Below are positions 22,317 to 35,400 of a stretch of DNA of 64,000 bases, one piece after another. Position numbers and translations under genes: made by a program. Origin of the DNA: Lineus longissimus (lineage: Eukaryota > Nemertea > Pilidiophora > Heteronemertea > Lineidae). Positions within the stretch are counted from its first letter, which is position 1. Every line of letters starts with the position of its first letter. The stretch is taken from NCBI RefSeq assembly GCF_910592395.1, contig NC_088324.1, positions 5,542,953 through 5,606,952 of the forward strand, read 5' to 3'. The notes under the pieces were generated by a model, which saw nothing but the letters and a program-made list of their open reading frames with translations, was not told where the DNA came from and ran no database searches.

Positions 22317-24180
22317 TATTGAGTGATGACGTTACCTTTTACCATTCCCATGCACGATGTACGATGTACGATGCACGACAAGGATCTATTCTACTAAAAC
22401 GACAGGGTAAGATTGGTACCTGACCGTCGCACAGATGGCAGCACTGAAGGCAAATAAGACGATCGGTCATGTCTTCCATATTTGAAGTTATTTTTATATT
22501 TATTTGATTTCGTCCACATGACGGTCGAGGTCACATCATCATGCAATACACGTCAGGAAGCGTTATTTGGCCCAAAGAATTTGTAATTATCACGTGACGT
22601 CCACATTGCGACAATCACATGCCTGTGACACCATAAAAAGCATGGCATACATAAAATTCCAGCGCCATTTCGAGGCACCTTTGGGGTGGTTCGCATCCGG
22701 TAATTCCTGAGGCCACACAAGGAATAATATTGAAGCTCAGGCCAACACTTGGCACTATCGACCGACCTTATGCCCTGAATAAACTGACAAGCTTCCAGCG
22801 GGATTGATGGCTGTTTATTGATATCACAACACCCCCGTCGTTTGATGATAAAAGTGTACGATCCATGTCTCAAAACCGCATTTCAAATGAACACAATGAA
22901 TACAATCTGCTTTCAGGTTACTCATTTAGTCATATTTCATTCATTCCGTCAAAATAATTGACACGTATATTGTTCTTTTGTGGTATTCATTTAGTATGCT
23001 TTTTTCCGATTGCGGGCCGGGGAGGTTGATTGCTTCCTACAATATCGTGTATTGGATCGTCTAAGAACAAGAAATTCCGCACGTGCCATGCCTTTCACAT
23101 TTCAGCCAATGAGAGCGCGTTTTAGGTACGGTGATTATTTTCAATAGTGACTGAGTTTCTAGGAAAGATGTGTTGATTGGGCGGAACAGACTTGTCCGCC
23201 TCGTCCCGCTAATAGCCATCAGTTTATTCCAGGGTTAGTAACGTGTGCGAGGGGAGGAGGATACGACTGACTCTGGGTTTTCGACTAAACCTGTTGGCAT
23301 TAAAATGTGCACTTGTCCACACTATACAACAGTTGATTGGGCCATTGAAATATTATTCTTCCTGGTGGTTTAGCAGGGTGTTCTGATGACGCGCTTGTAC
23401 ATCGTAAGCATTGCCGGTGTAGAATAGAAAATGTCCGGATATAGAAAAAGTGACAGGTCATCTGCGCCGGGGGGGGGGGGGGGGGGTGATTTAAAGAGGT
23501 TGCAGTGAGATTCAAGTGGAGCTGAGTTAAACATACAACGTATACAAGGTAATTTGGAATAATTTCATTCCTCGATACCCATTGTGAGTTTGCTTGCGTT
23601 TACTATTATTGTGAACCATTGCCTAATGGCCTGAATAAAATCTTCTCATAGCTGACGAGGCCGACAACTACCCTAGAAATGAAGTGTTTATTCCAGTGTC
23701 TGCGATGTAAAGTTACTGATGGAGACCACTACCATGACTACTGGATGCTTGTATTTTCTTCCTTCCGACTTCTGTACTCACCACGTGTGGTTTCCCTTTG
23801 TTTAGTGTCCGACAATAGAACCTGATCCAAGACGCATAATAACCCTCTACGTACAGCCTCCAAATACTCAATCCTTGCAAATTCGATCCACTTAACTCCA
23901 CACAACTGGCCTTCCAACTATAGTAGACGGTTGGCCCCGGCGGATAAAGAAGACGATTGCTCCCCCCCCGGCGGATGGGTTCTTCATGTATTTTACTACA
24001 AGGGACGGTTAGCCCCCATGCGGCTGAGAGCACCTCTAGACTACTTGGTATTTTTGTTCGCCCGATTGTGCTATAGCTTGCGTTCACTATTAGTCCAACA
24101 TGAGCGTTTGTGAACCATAGCCTAATGCCCTAAATAAAATATTCTCATAACTGACGCGGCCAAAAATTACCCTACTGAAT
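20900..24180. other. Inner left arm and spacer, unit A
   Basis: 20900-22316 is the inverted counterpart of 25231-26200. From 22317 the single-copy spacer begins. An open frame at 22553-22873 (minus, about 106 codons, several cysteines) matches nothing I know. No other gene is seen; a poly-G tract lies near 23470. Confidence 0.45.
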
Positions 24181-24189
24181 TCCTCCACT

Positions 24190-24641
24190 CCATCACTACC
24201 ACAGGCATAGCACAGCACAAAAAGCTTTCAAAAGAGGGCTCAATCATCATGCTGTTAATACGGAACCTTGATAAAAACAGCAATGGGTCCCGCCTTCTCA
24301 TCCATCGCCTACTTAATCACGTCCTCGATGCAGAAATCATCACAGGAAACTACGTCGGCCATCGGCCACTTACTCTATCGTAATAAATTAGCCCCATCTG
24401 ACAACCTGCCCTTCACCCTACAATGGATACAGTTCCTCAATGACAATAAACAAGACACAGGGACAAGCATTCGATGGACTAGGCATTTACCTCCCTTCAC
24501 CTGTTTTCTCCCATGGCCAACTGTACGTAACCTTCTCGATCCAGAGCCAGGACATTCGAACACACGTCCAAGTCGACACCACCAACACCCAAGGAGTGCG
24601 AGACAATAACAAGGAATGTAGTATTTAAAGAAATCCCGTAG
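24190..24641 (+). mobile_element. Helitron helicase C-terminal remnant, unit A
   Basis: Frame-shifted pieces of a Helitron PIF1-type helicase: KLSKEGSIIMLLIRNLDKNS with SRLLIHRLLNHVLDAEIITG (about 24220-24345), then [20 protein letters not shown] and [13 protein letters not shown] (24440-24540, the last helicase motifs), then NVVFKEIP and a stop at 24639-24641. At least two frame changes make it inactive. It lies in the spacer between the palindrome arms. Confidence 0.8.
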
Positions 24642-24649
24642 CCAACCCA

Positions 24650-25230
24650 ATGCATACATCACTTCCTACGACTTTTTAACTCAACAACACCTTCCACAGA
24701 CAGCTGGCGATATATAAATAAAGACTAGCAAATGCTTTACTTCAATTTTGTACAGAAAGGCCAAGTGTAAATGTACATGGAGTTTTAGATAAAACATTTA
24801 CTAGTCATTATTCATATCACCCAAATGACTCTTCAAGCGTAAACCCTACAATGGCCACATCCAAATTCATAACATACCACTTGCCTCAACACCATGCAGA
24901 GCATGGATATTTGCTAGAGTAATGTAATAGACTGTAACAATTTTTTTATTGTTCTGTCCACGACAGCATTCAATTTCTACATACATCGCACCTGGATGAA
25001 CACATGTGAAGAGAACGGCACATTGAAAAAATGCGATTCAAATAGAGTTTCAATATCGAATCGACATTACCTTACCATATTCAACACCTCTTCAGTTTAC
25101 TGCGGCTGGATTCTAACAGAGGATGTAGACGATTCAACAATGCTTCGCTGGATTAAAAAAGTAAAATTCGGTCAACGTAGTTCCCACGGTGGCCGGTAGC
25201 AGGGTATTGGTTTAACTTTGCAACACAAGG
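24650..25230. other. Rest of spacer, unit A
   Basis: AT-rich DNA after the Helitron remnant, with no gene recognised. The right palindrome arm begins at 25231. Confidence 0.5.
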
Positions 25231-25899
25231 GAAACAAGGCCCTCCCATTACAGTGTTGGAGGGGTGCAAATGGATAAAAATAATAAATGCGGGTCTTACG
25301 CCCCTCAAAATGAACTAATCTTTTGTATGGTTTTTTTGGTCATCATTTCCTCTGCAGGTAAGCCCCTACTTTTCTTCGGCAAACCGATACCTTTAGCCAC
25401 CTCGGTCTCTCGACAGCAGTTCAGTGACTATTCCAGCGATACCAACACTCCAAAATGAAGTGTGATCTTCCTCGGGTCCAGTGTTGAAAAAAAAACGCTA
25501 TACGCTAACTAGAGGCGATGACGCGTTGTTCATTGCTTGTCTAACACCGATTGAACAACTACTAGGCAACGAGAAGACAAATTAAGCCAGTTTACTGCAT
25601 GTAGTAGCATGTAATCCGTTGAAATTCCTTAACTCAAATTCAGCCACTAAAATTCTAATACTCAAGTACTCAAGTTTCACCTATCTAAGACCGGTTGGTA
25701 GTTTCCTCCGAAATCGACACAAAGGCAGCGCCGAAACATGACGCAATGACCATCGGTTAAATTGGTGTCGCCAACCCAACCAAATCAGACGTGTTGAGTT
25801 GCATCGAACGAATATATGTGTGTATGTGCTCATTTTGGAGCCTGGCCTAAATATTTAGAAACGGTCTCAGGTCGGTGATACTAGAGTAACTTCATTAGT

Positions 25900-26103
25900 T
25901 GACAAGAGCTTTGAGTTTTGAAGTCATCCAAATCCCTTGAAGAGTGTTGCAGAGTTGTTTTGTTCAGTCGAAATACCGACAGATGTTCCAAGAGTGAGCT
26001 GGTGAGGTTCAATATAACTCATCAAGCGGGGAGTAGATCCACATTCAGTTCAACCGGACAGCCCGAGGAAGCAACGCCGCCCAGACTTATCCTCCGCAGT
26101 CAG
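25900..26103 (+). other. Candidate 5' untranslated exon of laminin-G copy 2
   Basis: A strong donor (CGCAGTCAG followed by GTAAGATT) ends this segment, and a strong acceptor (CTCTCTTTTCTTCCGTAG) precedes the signal exon at 26439. The start coordinate is a guess. Parts of the segment, donor included, are deleted in the inverted copy. Confidence 0.35.
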
Positions 26104-26461
26104 GTAAGATTATGACGGTTGGTTAAAGCTGTTATGCTTTGTTTTTCCAGCACTATTCGTAAATATTGCATTTTTTATGAATACTAGCTAGTGGGTGAAA
26201 ATTTCATGATAAATATTTTACTCTTTGTATTTTTTGTAACGAACAATTACTTTTTTCTTGACGGAATGCAATAGAACTATTGCCATAGCGGTTTAATTTT
26301 CTGGTGTATTCAGGTGTTTTTTTCTTTTCGTTTTTGTTTATTCTGATTCGAACGAGATGACCGGTTTACATCTTACGATGTATTATCGTGTTACTAGTTT
26401 GGCTGAAACAGTTAACTCTGCTCTCTTTTCTTCCGTAGATTACCTTTTGTTTACAGCCATC

Positions 26462-29400
26462 ATGAGAACCTTCATCGTTCTGGTGACAATAGCTGTGAAT
26501 CTAGCAGCTTCAACAGGTATGTGTGTTTATCACGGAAAACGGGTAAAAAGTCACCGCCAAATTTCTATGGCATGATATTTTCACTGATTTTACGAATAAC
26601 CTCGATTCTGTCATTAAGTACTATCAAAAACAGATAAGTTCAAAAAAACTCTAACTTCTTAGTCTTTCAGTTGAACAATTTATCACCATGTTGCTTGTAT
26701 GTACAGCTCTTTTTTACAACTGAGCCAAATTTTGAGGCAATGGTCCTGTTGTGTTCTTTCATCCTCCTATGTGCCGCTAGTGTACACACACATAAATGAG
26801 TAATGAGTGCTGCCATAGTAGAGCTTAGGCCAATCCAGTGGGTGGGTAGTAATATGGAAATTAGCGATAATATCTCACAGTGTTTAAAAATACAATCTTC
26901 TTTAACTAGTTCAACAACAACGTTACGAATAAAATGTGAAAACTTTGTAGTGTGTGCATGTAGTATTCGGTGAATAAGACCCATTTGATGCAGGTGTGTC
27001 ATGTCGTAATCATTTCAGGCCATGTAACCATTGAAATGTGATGTTGGTTGGAACAGTGACAGAACGTTTCCTTCTATTGTATTGTTAGAACTGTCCAAAG
27101 TCTATCGGTACAGTTGAACAGTTCTAGAACTGTTCCATACCACAACAAACCCAATGGCTGGGAGGGGGGGGGATGATCGAATGACATTTGAAGGGATATG
27201 GGGTTCTTCTTTGCGAGATTTCTGCCCTTAACCCGCACGCATGGCGGATTTACGCGGGGGAATTTACATCAAATAACACCCGGCTGAAAGGCGTCTGACG
27301 CCATTGCCCTGGTCGGGATATGATGGTGGAAGGGCAGATGATTCATTCACTCTAAATGTCCCAAACTGAATATCCCTAAACAACTCGAGCAGCAGTAAAA
27401 ATTATCATGTCGGATGACTGCGCAGCCAGTGGCCAACAAAATTGGAATATTCATTTTGCCAAACTGCAGACAAACCCGGCCAAAATTTATATTTTTCCGA
27501 AAAGATTTAATTGTTTTCCTCTGCATAGTGGATTACTTTGATTTTGTATGCCTATATCTCTGGTAAAATCTTAAACAGGACTGAAAATGACATCTGCAAA
27601 TTTCTACTGGAGTGACATGATCAGACATTAGCCCGATTTACACGGTGCGGGTTCGATCCGGGTCGTGACCTGTTCGGTTCAACACGCACCGTGTAAATGG
27701 GATTTTAACTAGTCCGAACCGACCTTAACCGGCATCAAGCGAAACGAATCGAGATTCGCCAAATAGCGCAGTCTCGGGTCGGTTCAGGAGAATTAGGCCG
27801 GATAAGGAGGGTTCGCGCTGTCGTGTCGGTTTGAATCTGTGTGTGTTTTATTTGAACATTGTATAGCGATGAGTCGTGTTATACATCTAAGATAAGTATA
27901 TAATCACGTGTATCCTATAATATCCATCAGTTAATAGGACAACTCTACCATATGGATGATTGAACCAACAAAGCAATTGTCAATGTCTTAGAAAATCAAA
28001 GCTAATTACTCTGTGAACTTTGTAAAGAACATGTGACTATGTTATCATCAATTTCAGCAACATGCACCTTCCGTGATTACTGGAGTATCTGTCAAGGATG
28101 GGCTTTAAGAGACACGGATACTGGGTGAATGTTCCGAAAAAATGTACGAGTCCGAATCTTGAAATAAGAAATAATGTAAAGAATGCTGCTTGCTAATTTA
28201 TATCAAAGATACCTCTCGGGTTAATAACAAATATTGAATAAATGAAACTGTCTTTCAGGTTGACATAATCTTCCTAATTATGAGAAACAAAACTATTTTT
28301 TTTTGGTGCAAGGAATAAGCAAACCTGTTCTCTTTTCTTTACCAAAAACTTTATCACTGCGTGAATAATGGTCATTGCTGGGGCAAGCTGGCATTTTGCT
28401 GAAACAAATCACCTACATGTAGATAGTTTATGAGTAAAGGGTGATTTTATTTGCAGCATTTTCAATTTCTTCCGATGGGCAAGGAACCAGTTTTGGACCC
28501 ACCTTGCACTGAAGGCCAATGTGCAGACATGGGCATAGGCCTATTAATTTATATGTTAAAGCATATGACAAATATGTGGCCTTTACAGGAATTTTATTAG
28601 ATAATCCTGAAGTATGGTAACTTAACAGACAGCATGGCCAAGAAAAGGGATGTAAGAGCTTGGGGAAATGACATATTATTAGGTTTTCGTTTTTCTCAAA
28701 AAACGAAAACCTATTGCTTTGCTTGTGTTTTTTCTTTCTTTCTTTTTTCTACGGATTTTTGTGCAGAGCAAATCTCAGAGATGGTGATAGCTGTAGATGT
28801 GGAACTTATTTCATATGATAGGCCCAAGTCTGAAGTTGATCCTCCTTGCCCTAATTACGAAATTCATTGAGGGGGTCGGCCGCTAGGGGGCGCTAAGTGA
28901 AAATCTAATAATGACTTTTTCTCCATAATGCGCACTCCGATTTGAACGAAACTACTTTCAACTGATGCAGAATCTTGTTGCGCATAGAATATATAGGGTG
29001 GCGACCCAAAATTTGTCAACAGTTTTGACGCTAGATGGCGCTGACTGAAAAAAGGGGGCAAACACCAAAATGGTAAAATATCGGCACTGCGAGCCTTTGA
29101 GTTTATTCTAGTGGCATAGAACAATGCCTCCCTATGATGCACAGGGAATATATAGGTTTTGGTTGCGATCGGATATTCAATATGGCCTCCAGACCAGCCA
29201 TCTTGTTTTTCTTACAAGAGCTATAACTTCCGAATGCGAACTCCGAATTGAATCAGATTAATTTCATCTGATGCAGAATCTCATTACCCACCAGATGTTA
29301 CCGACGAAGTTACGTTATAGTTACAGGTTTTGATAATAGGTGGCATTTAATACATTTTTTTACTTTTTTTCACTAACCGCCCTCTATCGTCGAAACCGTT

Positions 29401-32400
29401 GACAAAATCGGGGTAACGTGTCTCCTGGTGTTTTGTGCGTATTAGAGTTCCGCTTCGGATAAAGAAAGTTTCATGCAAATCGGGGTCGGCGTAAGGGAGA
29501 AAATGCAATTTTAGCATGAAACAATATATATTAAAGCGAACTGGAACCGCCGAGCGATTTATTCAACTTTTCGACTTTCACCGCCCGAGAAAGTCGAACT
29601 TCCAACTTCATATTCGAGTTCAGATTTGTAGCTCCGCCCCCAGTGCCCGAGCATGCGCAGTTCAATTTGTTATTATTGAGAATCATGTGAGAATCACGTG
29701 AGTCATGCGATCTTTCATTCATGAGTTTTCGTAGTAAATTCCATAGTAGTGACGTCACTCAATGATTGACAGCTAGGCGCCATGTTTCATTCATGCCTCG
29801 TTCTGATCACCCGATACGCGGAAAATGAAAACGAGGTCATACGAACTGGCTCGGCGGTTCCAGTTCGCTTTAAGTGGCAACGCAAAATTTGTCAGTAGTT
29901 TTGACGATAGATGGCGCTGAATGAAAAAGCGACAAACACCAAAAGGGTAAAATAACGGCACTGCGAGCGTTTGTGGAGCTTACTCCTTTTAACGCCAGGT
30001 GGCGTTTGGTTTCGGCGAATGGTAGATCCTGAGCAAGCCTAGATACCTACCCTTCTAGCCCTAGCGGTGGGTTCTGAAACCAAACTAATGACGCGAATCA
30101 CATTGGGTCTTACTAATTTGCGACCCTATTCGACACTCTAAGACAACTTTTCACAACAGTTTTTTTATTGCAACGGGTAATCCTTATTAATTTTTTAATA
30201 ATCTACAAACTGGATTTTAATAAATTGTATACATTTTGTGGCATTTATTGATAGTTTAGATAGTGATTTGAATCGAGAGCCATGTTGTCGGTTACTGTCG
30301 CAATTTAGTAGGCTGTCATTAACAATTCGCCATTTTGCATTCGACATTCGATTTCGACTGGGTCGGTAGGTAATTAATTTTTTCTCGAAAGAAATCAGCA
30401 ATTGTGGAAGTGCAAAGAGGCACAGGCTACTGATTTTACTTTTGTAGTATTGACCAGCAAAGTTAACCTTGTCGCTTTTTTAGCGGTTACCCTAGGTTAG
30501 GTAGGTAAACCGCAGGCTTTTTTCTCCTATATGCTACATCCGATTGAAATGGGATTGGTTTCATCATGGAGGATGCAGAAATAAGAAGGCGCACAAAACA
30601 TACTGGTCTGTGTCGCACTGAGCTCCGAAAGCCAAATTTATTGAGCAATAGCCCACTGGGTTCTGGTGTGAACATCAATCTCTCCATTCTCCTCTGACAT
30701 GTTACATCATGTGACCTCCAGGTGCCAATACCAGTTTCCCCAAACGAAAACCGTCGATCTGGCTTTGCCAGTTCTAGTTCATATTACATGACTTTTCCAT
30801 TCATCGATGGTTTGCAAAGCTTTATGCTACTCGTATAACTAATAAAGAATAAAGCGAAATAGTTTTTATCACAGCAAGTTGGTGGAGGAGTTATGTGTAT
30901 TGGTTTCAGCGGTATATATGCAAATCAATCTATGCGCGCTCTATTGGAATAGTTTAGTACTTTGTACTCCTCATGACCATCACACTCACTCATGACAGGC
31001 AGTTTTGGCCAAAAACAGATGTGCATATAATGTCTTCTGCTGATAGAGTTTCTTAATTAATGTTTAAATTGCCTTGTAAGGGGAGAGCATTACCGTCATT
31101 TTGAAACCCTAACCCATTACAATCCTCGAAAAACTGTGACTGCCAGGTAGGGGTTCAAAAGTGGCAATTTCATTAAAAAAATTAGGAAATCCAAATTAGA
31201 GGTTTTTAAAAACTAATCTGTTTTTGGTGCTATGTAAACTGAAAGAGTTTTTATAATGCATCGAAAAAATCTTCGATTTCAGAGTTGTTTCGGACTGATT
31301 TTTCTGGTTCCAATCGATATTCGTAAGTATGTACGACTGTTCACGGTGTCGGGCATGGTGAATAGAGACCTTTCGCTACGCCGTTCCGAGAACCGCTACA
31401 CCGAGAACGTTTCTCGTTCCCGATCCCGTTCCCGGAAACACTGAAACGCGTTCCGCATGGCCGTCACCGAGAAAGAGTTTGGTTTCTATGGAGATCGTCG
31501 AAATGGCGGCAAACTTGAGACGCCTTGCAAATTTCGCAATTGAAGATGATGAATTTATGGCATTTTATATCAAAAATGAAGTATTAGGAGGCAAGGAAAG
31601 TACGTTTGCGCCAGCGTGTGCATCCAATGCATGCTGCTATAAATGACTGATTTACGACCGCTTAACATGCTTAATAGGGCGATTCGGGGCAGTATGAACT
31701 TGTTTTCCCCTTCTAAAACACAGTCTCTCCACTTTACATACTACTTCAGGTGCCTTACCGCAATAGAATCCCACAAATTCGTCATTTTTCTTCTTTAACC
31801 ACTGTAAACAGACGCCGAGAAAAACAGGCCTCATTCACGGAATCCAGAACGGGAACGGGCAAAGCTGCTCATCAATCGATGACGTCATACGCAAAACGCG
31901 ATCGTTCTCGATCGATTTCTCGGCGGAACGGCGTAGCGAAAGGTCCCTAAAGTCGATAGAAATATTTCGCGCGTATGGCAAGCCGTTCGTCCAGTAACTT
32001 CTAAAACTTAGTTTCATGGAAGAAAACCATGTTTTTTTCCATGAAACTAGGTTTTTATGGAAGAAAACATGGTTATCTTCCATAAAACTAGGTTATATGG
32101 AAGAAAACTAGGTTTTTAAGAATAACTTAGTCTTCTTCGAAAATGTATAAGATTCACGTTCTCTCTTCAAAACCAAGGTTCAAAATAGATAAAAACGATG
32201 TTTTCTTCAATATAACCTAGTTTCATTGAAAAAGCATGGTTTTCTTCTATGAAACTAAGTTTTTGAGAGAAGAAAACCAGGTTTTACTGAAACCTAATCG
32301 TTTCACCTCGTCTCCAACCGAACCTCTCCCCAGACGAACCATGCGCGCCATGCTGCGGAGACGAGGCAAAAAGACTAGGTTTTCTGGGATATGGATTGGA

Positions 32401-35400
32401 AACCAGGTTTTAAAAGAAATAACGCGGTTTTTTTTAATGAAAACTAGGTTTTGATTAAGCCATGTATAAAACCTGTTTTTATTCCACAAAACATAGTTTT
32501 CATTTAAGAAGCATAGGTTTAATTTTAAGATAAATGATTTTCTTGCAAAAAAACTTGGTTTCTGATAAAAAAAACAACGTTTTTTTTTAATAATAAACCT
32601 ATCCTTCTTCCACAAAAACCTTGTTTCATTGAAAAAAACATGGATTTCTTCCATGAAACTGCGTTTTTAAATTACTGTAAACAAGGTTTTCCTAATTATT
32701 GGACAGTCGGCTCGCCATACACGCCACGTTTAGCATTCTGCCACGGATCCAGTGAAGCTCTAGTGCTACAATTCCGTGATTCGGCTAGATTCAGTGAATT
32801 ATGCTGTTTAATACAAACCCACGTATCATGATGATAATCTTTGTTGTTGTAAAAGATGTAAAATACGTGCGCATGTATGCATTAGATGAAAAAATACACA
32901 GTGGTTATTTTTTCAAAGCCTCTTCGCAATAGTTAATAGGTCCGGACTAAAGAAACTAATTTATATGTATGTTCGTTTTGGGTTTGTTTCCGGTCAGGGT
33001 TTTTTATCTTAAGCGATAGACCTTGTTGCAATTTGTCATGTAACTTCTTCTTTTCAATACATATAGGCCTAAAGGAGGGGCCTCGTCCGTCTATGACAAC
33101 GAATTCGGCCGAAATGTTCTTCAGCTTGATGGAATCAACCAGTACGCTCTTGTCCCTGCAGTACGGTTCCAGAAAACCGACTTCACAATCGAAATGTGGT
33201 TCAAAACAACCGCAAATAACAAGAGGCAAGTCTTAATTGGCGACTGGTCAAAGCCTTGGCAGTTTCTGATTGAGGTGACGGCGAATGGGGAAATCGGGGT
33301 CACCCTCAGACGAGACATCAACAGCGCAGGAAGTGATCCCAAGCAGGATCTGTTGACCGCCAGAGGAGGCACCGTGGAAGTGGGCCAATGGCAGTACCTC
33401 CAAGTGGAATACGCCCACGGGCCTGGCACTTGTCTCGTTTACCTGAATGGCGTCGAGGTGGCACAAAGCACTACCACTTATACGGATCACAACCTACAGG
33501 TCAACACCCACGAAGAATACGAGATCGGCTACAAGAAAGACACCAATAGCGACTACTTCAAGGGACGAATTGGCTTCCTCAGAATCCTCAACGAGGTTTT
33601 TAACCTTGCCGCCCCTGCACATGGTAAGAGGTTCAATTTTCCACTTTGACGAAGTTCGGCTTGCGATGGACTTGTAAATGTGATTAAGTTGCGGTTGCTG
33701 ATCCATTACGAGTTGTGCTTCGTTAGCAGTAGCTTTTCAGTTAATGTTTCAGCCATTCAGTCGCAGGTGCATGTAGCCCTGGTCGACTGGAAGTGAGCAT
33801 AAATAATACTTACCACTCCCTATCACAACCCCCTCGCACGACAACCACAGAACGGTGAATTCTCTGCTTGTCGGCACACAGGCCAACCTTTCGACAGGAA
33901 GCGATGGACGCCGCAATGCTCGGGCTAATAATACAACCACTTGTACAATAAGAAAACCGTACGAGTGGCCCATCCGAGTATCAAGATTGCACGAGACGAG
34001 TTTCTACGGCCTGAAAGCTTGAGACCACAACGGACGGTTTTTCAACAGTCAGAGTCTGGATTGCTCACGAGCATTCTCGTGCAATACCGATATTTTTATT
34101 TGAACGCTCAGGTCATTTTTTCATGCATCTTTCGCACATTTCTCTCAAAATAAACTCTGCTAAGTAATGAGGAGCAGTGGGGTTTGTGTATCAAATTGAA
34201 CAACAACAAATTTGGTTTTAAATGCTTTTGACAGCTTCCATATTTTCACCAAACCTAGCGGTTATGGTTGCCTGGCCGTAACCACTGAATTCAAAACGAG
34301 GCTTCGTTTGTAAATACTGTAGTGCATTTACACTGGAAAGTGCGGTTGGTTTTAAATCCAGATATTGTTTGTTGTATTATAAAAGCCGGCCCCTGGTACA
34401 CTGTCAGTAGTTTTGGATGAATCTGAATGGGCTTTTGGGGCATTTTTGTATCTGCCTACAAATGCCTCAGCACAACCCGATCTCGACGTGGATCATTTTT
34501 GTTAAAATCTTGGCATCGTGGCGAATTTTTATGTCATATCAACACTTTTGGTCATCGTTTTAGGTTATAATCTCTAACCATATCATTAATTGATAACTAA
34601 ATGTTTGTTCATAGGAATCGCATATGACTGTCATATATTTAGACAATGCAAAGACGTGCTCAGTCCTCTGAAACTGAGAGAAAATGGGCAGAGATATTGC
34701 ACTTGTCCAAAAAACCGTAATCATTTATAAGCATTGATTAAGACTTTTTTCACATTCTTACTAAGTATCAAGAGGCGAAGTACATACATGTATACACATG
34801 TATATGTCGAAAACCACTCGTTATACTAAGATGCTTTCTAAGAGAGCATTGACTAGGCAGTTTTTGACTTAATTTGTCAGTCTGTCTTGTTTTACTCGCC
34901 TGCGTGCGCCATACTTACTGTAGTCAGGCTGTGGTGGCTGATTAATCAAGAATACGATTGTAATATCTATTTGCAGAGCTCTATCACACTGAATTCTCAG
35001 GACCTACAGATCACATTGAATCGTGAGTTAGCCATGTTACTATCCCATGGAGAATATAGAATTTCAGACTTTTAGTGAACAAGAAAATTTAAAACCCATT
35101 CAGAGTAGTCCAATGGAACAAGAAAAACGCAATTTCTGCTTCTTTGACAATAATTTCGGCATCATTCAATTAGGAAATCACTCCAATGTCGATGCTCAAA
35201 ATAACAACTTTATACACATCTCTTCAGCTCTGTGGCCTTGTAGTCTGATTGAGAAGTAAAACCCAGGTTCATTCACTTCATCTCTTTCAGAATCAGCGAA
35301 GGTGCCTCCTTCGTCTTCGACAGTGAGTTAAACAAACTCGTCCTGGAGCTTAATGGTACTGGGTATGCTCATGTCCCCGCGGTCAAGTTCCAGCAACAGG

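Larger units (their letters stand above)
25231..34573 (+). repeat. Right arm of large inverted repeat, unit A
   Basis: Complement of 18290-22316, expanded by later insertions: intron 1 sequence, a Helitron2-like element, a TA-flanked element and the foldback array. It carries the 5' half of laminin-G copy 2. Confidence 0.8.

Noticed and set aside
27650-27662. GGTTCGATCC resembling a tRNA B box
   Set aside because: No A box or cloverleaf is present; the motif lies in the loop of a GC-rich hairpin.
28634-28870. 78-codon ORF starting MAKKRDVRAWGND
   Set aside because: It runs into the inserted Helitron2-like element and is different in units without it.
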